Origin: Polyangia bacterium
Lineage (GTDB): Bacteria > Myxococcota_A > Polyangia > Nannocystales > Nannocystaceae
Assembly (NCBI GenBank): GCA_030429545.1
Contig: JAUIFF010000001.1
Span: 841,599 to 905,598, forward strand
Direction of reading: 5' to 3'
Length of the DNA stretch: 64,000 bases
The stretch's first letter is position 1. Every line of letters starts with the position of its first letter. Below the pieces are notes generated by a model. The model ran no database searches. It saw only the letters and a list, made by a program, of their open reading frames with translations, and was not told where the DNA came from. Shown piece by piece: positions 19,223-28,900 of the stretch. Made by a program: the position numbers and the translations under genes.

Positions 19223-19328
19223 GACGGTGGGATTGTAGCGGATGTACAAAGATCGCCGGCTCCCTTGCCGGTGTTACAGAAAATTTTCGCCCCCGGGTAA
19301 CTGCTGCTTTTGGGGGTAGATTGCAACG

Positions 19329-21053
19329 GTGACCCGACCGACCTATCTCGGACATGGTGTTGGACTTCGTGTCCGTCACTACGCTCGTGCCCTCAACCAC
19401 GGGCTCGACGTCGATTGGGTCGAGGCGATCAGCGAGAACTTCTTTGGTGCGGGCGGGCGCCCCCATGCTGTGCTCGAGCGTATTCGCAGTGATCTCCCGG
19501 TTGTCTTTCACGGCGTGTCGTTGGCGGTCGGCTCCTTGCAACCACCGAGCGAGACGTACCTCGACCAACTGCGCCAGCTGTTTGCGCGTTACCAGCCTGC
19601 TTGGGTCTCAGACCATTTGTGTTGGGGCCGTCGCCAGGGGCACCACGCTCACGAGCTGTTGCCGGTGCCCTACACAGAGGTGGCGTTGCGCTGTGTTTGC
19701 GAGCGGGTACGTCGCGTACAGGACCAGCTCGGCCGTGCGATCGCCCTCGAAAATGTATCGAGTTATATTGAGTATACAAGTAGTGAGGTGCCCGAGTGGG
19801 AGTTCCTCAATCAAGTGGCTGCCCGTACCGGTTGCGGTCTTTTGCTCGACCTCAACAACATCGTCGTCAGTGGCCACAACCATGGCTACACACCCGAGCA
19901 ATACCTCGCTGGCATCGACGGTCGCCATGTGTGGCAGTTTCACCTCGCCAACCACAGCGACCGTGGACACTATCGATTTGATGACCACCGCGGTCCCGTG
20001 CCCGAAGAAGTCTGGCAGTTGTTTGCAGCTGCACTCAAACGTTGGGGGCCAATCTCCTCGCTGATTGAATGGGATGAAGATGTGCCTGAGTGGGAGCTCC
20101 TGCGCGCTCAACAACGCGAGGCTGCGCGGCGTGCCGAACTCGTCCTTGGCCCGGTAAGCTCCGTCGACGGGGCGACACAGTCCGTGCCACCAAGGCGGAC
20201 GTGCCCCGAACTGGGGGCCGACGAGTGGCAAGAGGTCGACCACACCGAGGCGTTGTTTTGGCAGGCGATGGTCTTCCCCACCGGGGCCCAGGCCTTTTGC
20301 GACGCCCAGCCCAGTGAGCAGGTTGCGGCGTTGGCCGCCACGTTTCGCACCACACCCGCGTTTGCCCGCATCGCCCGTTTAGATGTCTATGCAAATTCAT
20401 ACTTCTGGCGGCTGCACGGTGTCATTCTTACCCAGTACCCGGTACTCGCTTGGCTGCTTGGCGACACGCAATTTCACAATTTGATGGTCGACTACATCCT
20501 CGAGCGTCCGTCGACCGGGGCCAATATTTCAGATTTTGGTCGTGGCTTGGCGCGGTACCTGCAAACCCACGCACTCGGTTGTACCCATGCCTGGGCAGCT
20601 GAGATCGCCGCAGTTGAGTGGTCTAGCTATGCCTTGATCGATGCCGAAGACTCACCGGTTGTGACCACACAGGCGCTTGTCGAGTTGTCTGCGCACGAGT
20701 GGCCGACGGCAGTGTTCGCGCCGATCGCTGCTGTCAAAATGGTTGATTGTACATATCCGTTCGCCATGCTCGATAAGAGCCGCCGCGCCGGTGAGCCGCG
20801 CCCGCGAGCCGTGGGGCAAACTGACACAAAGCAGGTCATTGTGTGGCGTCAGGCTTTTATCGTTCGCTACCGCCATGTGGAGCCTGCCGAGGCGGCAGCA
20901 CTGTCGGCCCTGTTGCAACGCGCGACCTTTATCGAAATCTGTGCCTGTGCACAGGCTGTCCGCCGGGAGCTCAGCGCGGGCGAGGTTGCAGCCTGGTTGC
21001 GCACATGGGTTCGAGATGGCCTCCTGCGGGCAATCGTGCTCCCTAAACAATGA
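19329..21053 (+). CDS. fused MNIO (DUF692, BufB-like) and DUF2063 (BufC-like) RiPP-modifying enzyme
   Basis: A 574-residue fusion. Residues 1-275 are a DUF692 TIM-barrel (multinuclear non-haem iron oxidative enzyme). Recognisable blocks: GHGVGLR, DWVEAISENFFG, VFHGVSLAVGS, SDHLCW, ALENVSSY, LLLDLNNIVVSGHNHG, WQFHLANHSD and SLIEWDEDVPEW, which hold the His/Asp/Glu iron ligands of MbnB, TglH and BufB. From about 305 a DUF2063 domain begins (QAMVFPTGAQAFCDAQPS, LDVYANSYFWRL, YPVLAWLLGD), which in bufferin and methanobactin systems is a separate precursor-recognising partner. The GTG at 19329 is the start. It is divergent from the cytochrome and precursor genes. Fusion of the two proteins is the unusual feature. 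Confidence 0.88.
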   Translation: MTRPTYLGHGVGLRVRHYARALNHGLDVDWVEAISENFFGAGGRPHAVLERIRSDLPVVFHGVSLAVGSLQPPSETYLDQLRQLFARYQPAWVSDHLCWGRRQGHHAHELLPVPYTEVALRCVCERVRRVQDQLGRAIALENVSSYIEYTSSEVPEWEFLNQVAARTGCGLLLDLNNIVVSGHNHGYTPEQYLAGIDGRHVWQFHLANHSDRGHYRFDDHRGPVPEEVWQLFAAALKRWGPISSLIEWDEDVPEWELLRAQQREAARRAELVLGPVSSVDGATQSVPPRRTCPELGADEWQEVDHTEALFWQAMVFPTGAQAFCDAQPSEQVAALAATFRTTPAFARIARLDVYANSYFWRLHGVILTQYPVLAWLLGDTQFHNLMVDYILERPSTGANISDFGRGLARYLQTHALGCTHAWAAEIAAVEWSSYALIDAEDSPVVTTQALVELSAHEWPTAVFAPIAAVKMVDCTYPFAMLDKSRRAGEPRPRAVGQTDTKQVIVWRQAFIVRYRHVEPAEAAALSALLQRATFIEICACAQAVRRELSAGEVAAWLRTWVRDGLLRAIVLPKQ

Positions 21054-21181
21054 TTTTTGCTCGGCTGCATCAAGGTGGTTTCGCGGTCTAAATATATGGT
21101 GCGCGAAAAGACATAAAGAGTTTTTTAAGACCTGTAAAAACGAACAGGTTGTGGGTGGTATGCTGGTCGAAGGGCTCTAGC

Positions 21182-22582
21182 GTGAAACGTTCGCTCGAAC
21201 ACAGCGAGCTGAGGTCGATCTCCGACTTCCTCGACCTGCCGATCTCGCGAATCTCCGGGGAGTTCGTGGGCCGGTCGGCCGAGCATGCATTTTTGGTCGA
21301 CAACTGGCCGATGCGGGCGCGGATGATTCGCTTGGTCTGCGTGACGACCAGCATCGTGTACCTGTTGAGCATCAGCCTAGACGTACTTCGGCACGATTTG
21401 TCGGTCACCCTGGTGTGGTCGATCATGGGCCGGATCGCCGGCTCGCTGGCAGTCCTCACCCCCTTACTGGTGTTGCGGCAGGGCCCCACGCGCAAGCTCG
21501 AGTGGACCGTGTTCTTTGGCACCGTTGCCCTCTCGACGTCGTTTAACTTGGTCACGCTCCCGGCGATCGATAGGTTGATGTACATGCTGATGACGGTCGT
21601 GGTGATCCTTATTGGCAACTACATGTTCATGCCCAACCGGTTTGTGCTGACCGTGGCCGCCGGCGTGATCCTGTCGCTGGAATTTCTCGGCCTGGCATTT
21701 TTGTATAGTCATGCACCGCTCGACGAGAAGTTGCTGTCGGTCATTTTGCTAGCGGCGCTCCACGCCATTGGGATTTATCACCTTCGTTCGCAAAACCGTG
21801 CCCAGCGGGGTGCTCGGATAAAAGCTTTGGCGCTGGAGCAGGCGATTGAACGCCGGGCCATGGCGGAGGAGAAGGCCGCTGCCAACCGCGCACGCAACCG
21901 GTTTTTTCTCAATATTAGTCACGAACTCGGGACGCCGCTCAACAGCATTGTCGGGTTTATTGAGCTAATCGACGAGGACCTCGAGGCGGGTGACACAAGC
22001 AACCTACGGGACGACCTCGACAGCCTGCGTCGCGGCTGCTTTCGCCTGCAACGGACCGTTGGCAATGTACTTGAGCTGTCGCGTATCGAAAGTGGACAAC
22101 TCGAAGTCAACAGCCAGCTCGTTGCGCTCGACGATTTGATTGGTGAGGTGTTTGAAGACCTGCGAGGACTTGCCGAAGAGCAGGGAAATCAGGTTTTTGT
22201 CGAACTCGAAAACGACGCCTGCCAGGCCTGGGCCGACCCGTCGCTGCTGCGCCACTGCCTCACCACGCTGCTAGACAACGCCAATCGGTTTACCCAGGAC
22301 GGCGAGGTGTTGTTGACGACCAAGCGAACCCCAGAGCACATTCAGTTGCGCGTACAAGACACCGGCGTCGGCATCGAAACCGAGAAGCTGGTGACCCTGT
22401 TTCAACCGTTCTCACGCAGTTCAGATGCCTGTGAGTCCCTGGTTCACCAGGGCTCCGGGGTGAGCTTGGCGGTCGCCAATATTTTTTGCCGGCGCATGAA
22501 TGCCTCGATCGAGGTCGAGAGCAAGGTTGATGTGGGTACAACTTTTACGCTGCTGTTGCCGCACCCACCAGGGCGCCGCTGA
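21182..22582 (+). CDS. membrane histidine kinase with atypical motifs
   Basis: A 466-residue kinase: about six membrane segments (residues 40-195), a short cytoplasmic helix (ALEQAIERRAMAEEKAAANR), HisKA with His247 in NISHELGTPLNSIVG, and HATPase_c. The phospho-acceptor motif is HELGTPLN rather than HELRTPLN. The N-box is LLDNANRFT, and the G2 loop is GSGVSLAVA, not GTGLGLAI. DTGVGI is normal. GTG at 21182 follows AAGGG by 8 bases. There is no receiver domain and no adjacent regulator, so the output is unknown. It converges with the FAD oxidase, 6 bases between stops. Confidence 0.85.
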   Translation: MKRSLEHSELRSISDFLDLPISRISGEFVGRSAEHAFLVDNWPMRARMIRLVCVTTSIVYLLSISLDVLRHDLSVTLVWSIMGRIAGSLAVLTPLLVLRQGPTRKLEWTVFFGTVALSTSFNLVTLPAIDRLMYMLMTVVVILIGNYMFMPNRFVLTVAAGVILSLEFLGLAFLYSHAPLDEKLLSVILLAALHAIGIYHLRSQNRAQRGARIKALALEQAIERRAMAEEKAAANRARNRFFLNISHELGTPLNSIVGFIELIDEDLEAGDTSNLRDDLDSLRRGCFRLQRTVGNVLELSRIESGQLEVNSQLVALDDLIGEVFEDLRGLAEEQGNQVFVELENDACQAWADPSLLRHCLTTLLDNANRFTQDGEVLLTTKRTPEHIQLRVQDTGVGIETEKLVTLFQPFSRSSDACESLVHQGSGVSLAVANIFCRRMNASIEVESKVDVGTTFTLLLPHPPGRR

Positions 22583-22588
22583 ACGCCG

Positions 22589-23956
22589 CTATTGCGGAAT
22601 CGGCGGGGATGAGCCGTTGAGCGCGGGGAGCTTAAACACCTTGTGCTCCAAGAAGTGATTGAGAAACACGCGCTCGGGGTCAAACGACTCGCGCAGCTGT
22701 AAAAACCGTTGCCACGCCTGGGGAGGATACTGCTCGTGAATCCGGTCTGGACGCGTAATAAATTTGCCCCAATGGGGGCGAGAGTCGGGGATTCGTTGGT
22801 AGAATTCCGCCTCTAGGTCTCCGTAGAACTCGTCAATCCCCGGTGTCAGCCAGCCGGTGACAACCTCAATCGGCGTGGTCTCGCGGCCCATCGCCGGGCA
22901 AATCAGCCCGGTACTCGCTCCGATGTAGCGTGCATGTGCAACAAAATTGACGGGATACTTCCCGTTGGCGCGGTAGCGGTCGACCAGGTCCATAATGAGT
23001 TCCCACGACTGCTTCGCGTGGGTGGTTGGCACCGCGAGCGACATATCCCAGATCTTCGGATAGGCCGTTTGGTAGTGGAACTCGATGGCAGCGGGCTCGA
23101 CCGCCTCGCCCTGGCGAAAGGCAAAGTACTGTGAGAGGTTGACGGCCAGCGGAGTCAGCCGTGGAAAGAAGTTTGAGATAACTGGCATCGCCACGGTGCC
23201 GCCAGCCAAGGTCAGTGCATCCATGATGCCACGACGCAGAAACCAGCGCACGCCGAAGCGGTCGGAGTTTTCCGTGGTCGCGTCGGCGGCCATGAGCCAC
23301 ATGATTTTGGTATACGGAAACCAGTACATCTCGACATACTCATAGGTTTTGAGGATGTCGGGAATATGTTCGAGGACTTCGCGCTCCGGGAAGGTTTTGA
23401 CTTCTACCCGCACATTAAAGGTCTTCTGGACCTTGAGTGTGACGCTGTACATCACGCCAAATGTGCCCATTGCCACGCGTGCGGCATCGAGTAGGTCCCC
23501 GTCGGATTGCTTGATCTCGACCACATCGCCATTGGCGTTGACGACCGTAGCTGCCACCACGTTGTCGGAGAAAGTTTGGACATTTTTACCGGTACCATGG
23601 GACCCGGTAGCCAAAGCTCCGCCAATCGCAACTCGGGGAAAAATCGTTGGACTCACCAGGGTAAAACCATAGGCTTCGGTCACCCGCGTCAGCTGCTTCA
23701 TCGCCATACCACACTCAATTGTCACCGTGGACTCGGTGTGGTTGACATCGAGCAGGCGGTTGAGATGCTTTAGGCTCACCAGTGTGTCGGACGTCGGTAC
23801 CAACTTACTCCAGGCAAAGCTATTGCCGACTGCCCGGATACGTCCTTTTTTGGCGGCCTCTCGGACCACACTACGAAGTTGTTCGAGGGACCGCGGGGCG
23901 TGGTAGTAGGCCCGAGCGGTCTGGTTGCCGAGCCAGTTTTTCCAAAACCTTTTCAT
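22589..23956 (-). CDS. FAD-linked aldonolactone-type oxidase (ALO/GULO family)
   Basis: A 455-residue FAD_binding_4 oxidase with C-terminal ALO domain. The N-terminal PP-loop region is IRAVGNSFAWSKL. The FAD-pyrophosphate site GGALATGSHGTGKN lacks the covalent-His arrangement of some relatives. The C-terminus has RPHWGKFITRPDR and FDPERVFLNHFLEH, matching the HWGK and DP..F.N motifs of gulono-/arabinono-lactone and sugar-alcohol oxidases. It probably oxidises a sugar or lactone with O2, making H2O2. It starts 9 bases behind the lipoxygenase and is probably co-transcribed. H2O2 or lipid-hydroperoxide chemistry could connect the two, but that is inference. Confidence 0.85.
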   Translation of the reverse strand: MKRFWKNWLGNQTARAYYHAPRSLEQLRSVVREAAKKGRIRAVGNSFAWSKLVPTSDTLVSLKHLNRLLDVNHTESTVTIECGMAMKQLTRVTEAYGFTLVSPTIFPRVAIGGALATGSHGTGKNVQTFSDNVVAATVVNANGDVVEIKQSDGDLLDAARVAMGTFGVMYSVTLKVQKTFNVRVEVKTFPEREVLEHIPDILKTYEYVEMYWFPYTKIMWLMAADATTENSDRFGVRWFLRRGIMDALTLAGGTVAMPVISNFFPRLTPLAVNLSQYFAFRQGEAVEPAAIEFHYQTAYPKIWDMSLAVPTTHAKQSWELIMDLVDRYRANGKYPVNFVAHARYIGASTGLICPAMGRETTPIEVVTGWLTPGIDEFYGDLEAEFYQRIPDSRPHWGKFITRPDRIHEQYPPQAWQRFLQLRESFDPERVFLNHFLEHKVFKLPALNGSSPPIPQ

Positions 23957-23965
23957 GATTGCCCC

Positions 23966-25837
23966 TTAGATGTTGATACTGTTGGGAACGTTTTGTGGAA
24001 GCAGATAGGTGTAGGGACGTTCGCGCGTGCGGTTGCGGGTGCGAATAGTGGCGTCGATTTGGTCGAGACCACGGTGAAGGGCATCGATGGCAGGCTTGGC
24101 TTCTTGCACGCGCCCGAGGCGATAGGCCTGGTAGTGGCCAAACTTATCAAACCGGTAGTTACCAATCTGGTTCGTCTGAAACTGCTCAGCTGCGCGCTCA
24201 ATCGGCGGTAACGAGTCGAGCAATTGTTGGGGAGGTAACTGCGAGGGATCCGCGGACGGCGGCTTGTAGGGGGCCCCGGGGTACCCGGGGATAAACGTAA
24301 AGTATTCAGTTTGGGGGAAGTGCACCGAGGCGTGCTGCGGGCCAGCGGTAAACAGGAGAATGCTGAGAATTTCGACAAGTTCATCGACTGTGGTCAGTCG
24401 CGCACCTGTTAAGAGACCCCGGATATTGCCGCGATTTGGGTCGACCAATTCCTCGACCCAGTCTTGCAAGTTCTTGTCGTGAACAATTGCATTGTCGTTG
24501 GGATAGTAGAGTTCTAGGTACGAGCGCACGAAGTTTTGAATCACCGGCCAATAGAGGCGGATGTCGTCGCGGTACGGGTAGTGCTCGGGGTAGCTTTCGA
24601 CCCCACGCCGGGCGAAGTCTTGCTCGGGTGCGAGATCACGAAACGTCCACTTCAAGTAGGACTGAATCATGATCTCGCGGGTCTCGGCAATTGTGCCCGC
24701 GTAGATATTGTCGAAGACCTTTCCACGTACTTTGAGTAGGTTGAATGCTTGGTCGTTGACAAACAGGGTATAGCGCAGGTGGGGCTCAAGCAGGATGTGG
24801 AGGGGATGTTCGGCCGGCAACTGGCGCGGGGTTGCGAGGGCAAATGGCTCGGCGACGAAATGGCACCGGTAGATATGGCTGCTCAACACCTGGTTGTTGA
24901 GGTCCGCCGCTTGGGCAAAGGTTTTGGCGTACGACCACTGCCGGCTTGTCCCGCGCACGTACAGGGGATTGGGCGCGGTTGCGTCGGGTTGGTCGAGCAA
25001 CATGGCAACCGGAATCAACTGTCGGCCCGAGCCATGGTCTCGATCGTAGTAGATGACCCGCGGGGCAGGTAAATACTTGGACCGCCAACGGGAGTCGCGG
25101 TTGAGCTCTTCATTTTTTGGCAGCAACGAAGCCTGATTGAGTTGGTAGTCGCAAATAAAGAGCCTGTGCTCGGCGACAGCTGCCTCAATCGTGAGCGAAG
25201 TTTGACCCGTCGCCTGGACGAGAATGTGCTGATTGAGTCGTGGAAACCGTTGTTTGACCACCTCGACCGACTTGAGTCGCTCGAGCACCACGGGGTTTGG
25301 GCCTTCAACCCGGAGTCGGCCAAATTCGGTGTCCTCGTGGAACACATCGGCATAGCTCGGCAGGGGGAGACAGCTGCTAAACAGCTCCCGGTAAGCCAGC
25401 ATCTTGTCGAATCGACCCAGTAGCTTGTCGACACAAAACTTGCCGAGCTTAAACTTGACATTGGCAACTGTCTTGAGAAAAGTCGGCAAGTAGGGCACTG
25501 CCCAGCGAAGGTCGTACCATTCGCTTAAGGGGAAGCGCCCGGCGACAGCGATTGGCGAAAGTGGGTTGTCTGCGAGGTTTTGCTTGAGGTAGGTGTAGCG
25601 CCAAAGCTGGCGCGTTTTGTCGCCTGCAAAACCTCGCCCCGCGTCTTCCTCGGCCCCGGGATATTTGGGAGCCGGGTCCGAGATGGGGGTTGTCAGCGTT
25701 GGATTGACCGGGCCGCGCGCGGGGATAGGATTGAGGTAATCAACAAGTTCGACATGTGGTGTCGTTTCGGCCAGGTGGCGTAGCTCAGTGAGCGCGGCAC
25801 GTAGGCGTTGCGGGTAGTCCCATGAAAAACGCGGCAT
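23966..25837 (-). CDS. lipoxygenase family protein
   Basis: A 623-residue bacterial lipoxygenase catalytic domain without a PLAT N-terminus. Iron-site landmarks are HFVAEPFALATPRQLPAEHP followed by LLEPHLRYTL (two of the His ligands), GPQHASVHFPQ for the third/fourth ligand helix, and the C-terminal PNSINI whose terminal Ile carboxylate is the fifth ligand. It should dioxygenate polyunsaturated fatty acids to hydroperoxides. It is the first gene of a pair with the FAD oxidase. Upstream, 18-45 bases before the start, are two tight palindromes that could be operators. Myxobacteria of the Nannocystales group are known for polyunsaturated lipids, which fits. Confidence 0.88.
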   Translation of the reverse strand: MPRFSWDYPQRLRAALTELRHLAETTPHVELVDYLNPIPARGPVNPTLTTPISDPAPKYPGAEEDAGRGFAGDKTRQLWRYTYLKQNLADNPLSPIAVAGRFPLSEWYDLRWAVPYLPTFLKTVANVKFKLGKFCVDKLLGRFDKMLAYRELFSSCLPLPSYADVFHEDTEFGRLRVEGPNPVVLERLKSVEVVKQRFPRLNQHILVQATGQTSLTIEAAVAEHRLFICDYQLNQASLLPKNEELNRDSRWRSKYLPAPRVIYYDRDHGSGRQLIPVAMLLDQPDATAPNPLYVRGTSRQWSYAKTFAQAADLNNQVLSSHIYRCHFVAEPFALATPRQLPAEHPLHILLEPHLRYTLFVNDQAFNLLKVRGKVFDNIYAGTIAETREIMIQSYLKWTFRDLAPEQDFARRGVESYPEHYPYRDDIRLYWPVIQNFVRSYLELYYPNDNAIVHDKNLQDWVEELVDPNRGNIRGLLTGARLTTVDELVEILSILLFTAGPQHASVHFPQTEYFTFIPGYPGAPYKPPSADPSQLPPQQLLDSLPPIERAAEQFQTNQIGNYRFDKFGHYQAYRLGRVQEAKPAIDALHRGLDQIDATIRTRNRTRERPYTYLLPQNVPNSINI

Positions 25838-25854
25838 TCGTACATCCTCAACTC

Positions 25855-25882
25855 GGGCAACGTTGCCCGCGCTATGATAGCG
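25855..25882. promoter_or_regulatory. two adjoining palindromes upstream of lipoxygenase gene
   Basis: A perfect 14-bp palindrome GGGCAACGTTGCCC (25855-25868) is followed by the inverted repeat CGCTATGATAGCG (25870-25882), ending 17 and 32 bases upstream of the lipoxygenase ATG at 25837. They look like dimeric repressor or activator sites over the promoter or leader. Confidence 0.45.
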
Positions 25883-25971
25883 TCGAAAATCGCTGTTCGG
25901 ATCGGGACAATTTCATGATTTTGCGAAGTTTGTACAGGCAGTGTGCCGGCGACAACTCGAAACTGTCACTG

Positions 25972-28900
25972 TTAGTTTTTGGACTCGTAGGGGCGAAATC
26001 CGGGCGTTTGGCATCGCAGCCAAGCTTGCGGATTTGCGACTCCACGCGCGTGCATCACCCGATCAGCCTCGGCGATTTTCGTAGCATCGCGCCTGATCTC
26101 ACCAATCCGGCGAAGCGCGTGGGCTTGATCGAGCGGTCTTCCCAATCTTGAGTAGGACGCCTCTGCGCGCGAACTGTGGGCTGCAGCCTGCTCGCTGTCC
26201 CCCAACTGGCAGGCGAGCGCAGCATTCAGCATGGCGGCCGGCCCCTGCGCTCCCGGGTTGGATTCGCGCGCGAGTTGACGTAGTGTCTTCATGACTTGCT
26301 TATGTAGTTTTTTAGCATCGTTGGGCTGGTGGGCCGCAAGTTCAAGCAGACAGCCCGCGCGCAATGAGCCCATGACGATTCGAAATGTCGAAAGCGAGTT
26401 CATGCGGGAGCCCGTAATCTTTGGCCAGGCGGCTTCAATGCGGTCGACAGCCGACTGCGGGTTGCCGGCGTACAGGTCACACCAGATCTCGAACTTGAGC
26501 TGCGAAAACCCTGTGTACGTATCTGCGGGTGAGCGGGACACAGCTTCGCCAATCCTTGTACGTGCACCAGCTAGATCATCGGCCGCGAGTCGGGAGACCG
26601 CCGAGTAGAGTGTGGCCATGACCTCCGAATAGCGGTTTCCTGTTTTTTGGGCGCTGTGGAGTGCTTCGTCGGTTCGGTGGTTGAGGGCCCGAAAGTCGCC
26701 GAGTAGTTGCAGCATTAAGATGCTGTTGACCTCGGCTTTTTGCAGGTCGGTCGTTGCTCCTGGGCACTCAGCAAACGCCCTGTACGAGGCTTCGAACGAC
26801 TTGAGGGCCTGTGGCCAGTAGCCCTGCGAGTATTCGCGTAGTCCCGACCAGTAGGCCTCAACCCCGGAGAGCCTGCGAGAATGCACAGTCTTGGCCAGCT
26901 CAAGCCCCTGTTCAAACAGGGCATGCCCATCTTTGCGCTCGGTAACCGCGAGGGCACAACCAACCTGAAACAGCCCCTCGACAAGTTGCTCCTGGGTGCC
27001 GGAGTCGATGGATAGATGCAGCGCTCGTGCGCCAAAAACCATGGAGTGAATCGGTGAGATCAGTTGAACATTGCGACTCACCAAAAAGCAGGTCTCAATC
27101 TTCTCACTGGCCTGCGACGAAATCTCCTGTTCGGGGGGTCTGGGCCGGATTCGCGTGAACTTGAGGCGAATCAACGATTTGGCAATTTCATACATGGCCC
27201 GGCCCGCCGTTTTAGGGTACGTGAGACCGACGTCTTGAAGGCACTGCCTGAGTAGTTCGAGGCCCTCGTCCAAGTTCCCGCAGGTGACGTGCGCCTGGGC
27301 AGCAAGTCGCTTGAGTTCCCGGCCTTGTGCAGGGGGGGCCCCATGATGCAGGTCGAGGTAGATCGGGGCTGCATCGCCACAACGGCCACAGTTGACCAGG
27401 GCATCCGCATAGTTTTTGCGCAGTAGTCGATGGCGGTCGGGGTCACCGGGCCACCACAACATTGCTTGTGCATACAACGTTGCCGCATCCTCAAATGCCA
27501 GGGCCGCGTCTGCTGCCTGAGCTGCCCGCTGGGCGTACTTACTGGCGGTTTCGTTCATGCCCGCGCCGTGGTAGTGTGTCGCCAGCAGTCGGGCTGGCGT
27601 TTGCGGTGTCTGTGCGAGGCTTTCGGCGAGGTGTCGGTGGAGGTAGCGACGACGCCGGGGCCCGAGCGTGCCGACCGTAAACGTTCGGACCTGGTCGTGG
27701 TAGGGGGCAAACTGGGTCGTTCCACTCGAATTGTGTACACGCAACAGGTGTTCAAACCGCATACGATTGATAAGGCGTGGTTCGAGTGAGTGTTGGCCAA
27801 TTGCTTTGTGGGCAGTCTCGAAGGCGAGGGGAACCCCGGCTAGGCAGACAACTTCCAGCAGCTGACGCGCCTGCTCAGGAAGTCCATCGATTCGCTTTGC
27901 CAATAGGCCGGAGAGCTTGAGGTTTTGCTCAAACGATTGTGCATGATCGACGCCGAGTTCGACCGAGTCTTCAACACGCGCCTGCGAGAACCGCACGAGC
28001 TCATCGATCAGCAACGGACTACCGCCGGTTTCCTGCAATAGGCGACGGATATAGCGGTTGGACCGGGGTTGGGAGCGTTCGAGGAGCTGCGAGACGAGCT
28101 CTTGACAATCCCCCGCTGAGAATTTCGAGAGTGCGATCTGGCTTACCGGGACCGACCCGGGTTGCTCGCTTTGAAGGCGACGAAACTCCTGCAAAAATGG
28201 TGACTGTTCAATCTCATCGGAGCGAAAGGTCAGCAACAACATCAGGCGTGGGGCATCAACTCCCTGGATTGTATTGTGGACAATCGCGGCGCTGTCACGG
28301 TCGCCCCAGTGGACATCGTCGATCCACATTAGGATCGGCGCGTTGCGTCCGAGCTCAACCAGAATACTGCGTAGGGCACGTTGGGCCCGACGCTTAATTT
28401 CAATGGGGTTGTGCAGCGTGAGTCGACTTTGGGTGGTGCCGACCAGCGAGCGGGCGAGCACCGGAAATAGTTTGGTGAGCTCGCGGGCGCCGGGAAGAGA
28501 GCCGAGGCTATGCGGTTGTAATGCATAGAGCGTCTCGCTGAGGTTGTCGACCACCGCGTCGAGTGCTTTGTAGGGCAGCGACTCCTGCTCGTAGCATCGC
28601 CCCCGGAGTATATACAATGGTTCGTCTGCGATTTCGTTGACGAACTGCTCGCATAGCGTCGACTTCCCGAGCCCGGTTTGGCCGTGTACAAGTACGACCT
28701 GACTACCGCCACGCCGGCAAATTTCGAGCGTCTTGTGGAGCTGGCTACGTTCGGCCTGGCGACCGACGAACACGGTGGTCGGCGTTTGCTCGACTGGCCT
28801 TGCAACGTTTTTATGACCATCTAATCGATCGATGATTTGTTGAAAGTTCGGTCGAGATTGGGGCTCAATGGCCAGAAGTTCCACACACAGGGCGTTGAGG

